In this document: positions 31,185 to 32,328 of the stretch, piece after piece
Position numbering within the stretch: position 1 is the first letter of the stretch
Layout: every line of letters begins with the position of its first letter
Assembly: GCF_019104725.1 (NCBI RefSeq)
Contig: NZ_JAHRXF010000060.1
Location: 1 to 32,328, forward strand
Source: Streptomyces corallincola
GTDB lineage: Bacteria > Actinomycetota > Actinomycetes > Streptomycetales > Streptomycetaceae
Direction: 5' to 3'
Length of the DNA stretch: 32,328 nucleotides
Program-made: the position numbers and the translations under genes
The notes under the pieces: model-generated
What the model saw: only the letters and a program-made list of their open reading frames with translations
Databases searched by the model: none
Told to the model about the DNA's origin: nothing

Positions 31185-32328
31185 GCCCGTACTTCCCGGC
31201 GATGGCGTTCCAGAGCGCCGCCGCCTTGGCCTTCTGGGCGCTCGCGGTGCCGGACTCCCGGTTGCCCGCCTGGACCTGCGGGGTGGTCCGGGCGTGGCCG
31301 TCCTTGCACCCCTTCTTCCCGGCGGTCTGGTCGGCCCAGGCCGCGTAGTGGCTGTCGGCGGCGGCCGACGCCTTCCAGGCGGCGGTCAGCGCGGCGGTCA
31401 GCGCCGCGTTGTTCGGCAGCTTGTCCACGGACAGCTTGCCGAGGCTGGTGACCAGCCCGGCGCGCTGCTTGGCCGCGCCGCGCAGGTCGGAGGCGGCCTG
31501 CGGAAGGCTGTCGCACCGCTTGATGTTCTCGACCGAGCGGACCACGGTGGCCCGGCTGCCGCCGCTGTCACCGAGCAGCTTGTCGAGCGCGACGGCCTGC
31601 TCCTTCGCCGGGTCGGCCGCGTCGGAGGAGGCCGAGGGGGAGCCGGACGGGTCGGCGGGCGCGGTGGCCGCGGCCGTCTTGCCGTCGCCGCTCCCGCCGT
31701 CGCCGTCACCGCCGCTGAGCAGGGCGCCCGCGCCGACGCCCACGACGACGATGCCCACGCCGATCGCGGCGATCAGCGGCACCCGGGACCGGCCGCGTCC
31801 GCCGCCGCCACCACCGCGCCCGCCGCCACCGCCGCCGTACCCGTCGTCGTCCATGCTGCCGTCGTCCCGCCGCTGCCGCAGCGGGGCGGGTCCGGAGCCG
31901 GGATACGGGTGCGCGTCCTGCACACGGGGCATCTGCTGCGTGGACCCGGCCACCCCGCCCGCCGGATCGCCCCGGAACAGGTTGTCGAACTCGGCCGGAG
32001 GCTGCCGCTCGCCACCACCCTGCTGCCCCGGCTGCCCGTGCCGGCCCTGCTGGGCGCCGTACGGGGGTATGTACTGCGTGGCGTCGGCGTCCCCGCCGGG
32101 CCGGCCGCCGTGGTGTCCGGCCGCCTCCGGGGGAAGCGCGCCGCCGGACACCGGCGGCAGGAACTGCGTGGCGCCCTCGTCGGCACGGCCCTGCGGGACC
32201 GGCGGTATGTACTGCGTGGCACCCTCGTCCGCGCCGTACGGCAGGCCGGGCCGGTAGGCGTCCGGTACGGCCGGGGGCAGCGGGGCGGCGGGCGGGGGGG
32301 CCCCGCCCGACTGCGGCGCGGACGGGGC
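31156..32328 (-). CDS. Membrane protein with an ATQYIPP-repeat cytoplasmic N-terminus (partial, runs off the right edge)
   Basis: The frame stays open from its stop at 31156 to the window edge, giving 390 codons without the true start. The N-terminal part is Pro/Gly/Ala-rich with repeats of DEGATQYIPPV, DEGATQFLPPV and DADATQYIPPY, ending in a short STQQMP copy, so the GTG at 32151 is not the start. A Gly/Arg-rich stretch (RGGGGGGRGRSR) leads to one transmembrane helix (VPLIAAIGVGIVVVGVGAGALL). A Ser/Asp/Ala-rich spacer and a helical C-terminal domain of about 140 residues (KEQAVALDKLLGDSGGSRATVV, DLRGAAKQRAGLVTSLGKL, ending GLTQRQPIQL) follow, with two cysteines. The C-terminal domain lies outside the membrane. 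Function is unknown; Thr in the ATQ repeats could be kinase sites, which is speculation. Confidence 0.8.
   Translation of the reverse strand, partial: APSAPQSGGAPPPAAPLPPAVPDAYRPGLPYGADEGATQYIPPVPQGRADEGATQFLPPVSGGALPPEAAGHHGGRPGGDADATQYIPPYGAQQGRHGQPGQQGGGERQPPAEFDNLFRGDPAGGVAGSTQQMPRVQDAHPYPGSGPAPLRQRRDDGSMDDDGYGGGGGGRGGGGGGRGRSRVPLIAAIGVGIVVVGVGAGALLSGGDGDGGSGDGKTAAATAPADPSGSPSASSDAADPAKEQAVALDKLLGDSGGSRATVVRSVENIKRCDSLPQAASDLRGAAKQRAGLVTSLGKLSVDKLPNNAALTAALTAAWKASAAADSHYAAWADQTAGKKGCKDGHARTTPQVQAGNRESGTASAQKAKAAALWNAIAGKYGLTQRQPIQL

Overview
The window is chromosomal DNA of a Streptomyces or a very close relative. It is GC-rich with strongly GC-biased third codon positions. It carries the AfsK-AfsR-AfsS regulatory locus in its classical arrangement, a fused FO synthase (fbiC), many secreted or membrane-anchored wall-binding proteins, and leaderless TANNNT promoters. 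The gene order resembles what I remember of the afsR region of the S. coelicolor chromosome. That is recall, not a search. I see no tRNA, rRNA, insertion sequence, integrase or CRISPR, so this looks like conserved core rather than a mobile island.

Layout. 1-2.0 kb: a DUF2165 membrane protein, a PIN/antitoxin pair, and a secreted protein with an L,D-transpeptidase-like C-terminus that has lost its cysteine. 2.1-5.3 kb: fbiC behind a striking G-tract region, then a DUF4190 membrane protein. 5.7-13.2 kb: afsR, afsS, a serine-rich exported protein, afsK and the double-VOC protein in the kbpA position. 13.3-16.3 kb: a TetR regulator, a PNPOx-family flavoprotein and an FMO-like monooxygenase. 16.4-21.0 kb: a wall-associated block with a secreted four-PG-domain/CHAP protein, a small secreted repeat protein, and two translationally coupled membrane-tethered HTH proteins carrying different extracytoplasmic domains. 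21.2-22.4 kb: an MFS transporter. 22.7-27.2 kb: a signalling block with an RsbW-type ATPase, an EF-hand protein, a STAS protein, a sigma factor and its overlapping zinc-finger/MDMPI partner. 27.2-29.4 kb: an SDR and purU, probably co-transcribed, then a conserved small protein. 29.6-32.3 kb: an orphan substrate-binding lipoprotein, a 15-bp repeat array that could encode an (HMxxx)n peptide, and a membrane protein running off the right edge.

How the genes work together. In the established model AfsK autophosphorylates on a threonine, KbpA inhibits it, phosphorylated AfsR activates afsS, and AfsS raises secondary metabolism. The window has all four players, with the AfsK threonine conserved and a plausible AfsR site before afsS. 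The most interesting less-described unit is the wall-sensing block at 16.4-21.0 kb. Next come the mixed calcium/partner-switch/sigma cluster and the His-Met repeat array. At least seven genes have a -10-like TANNNT only 6-7 nt before the start codon, which indicates leaderless transcription.
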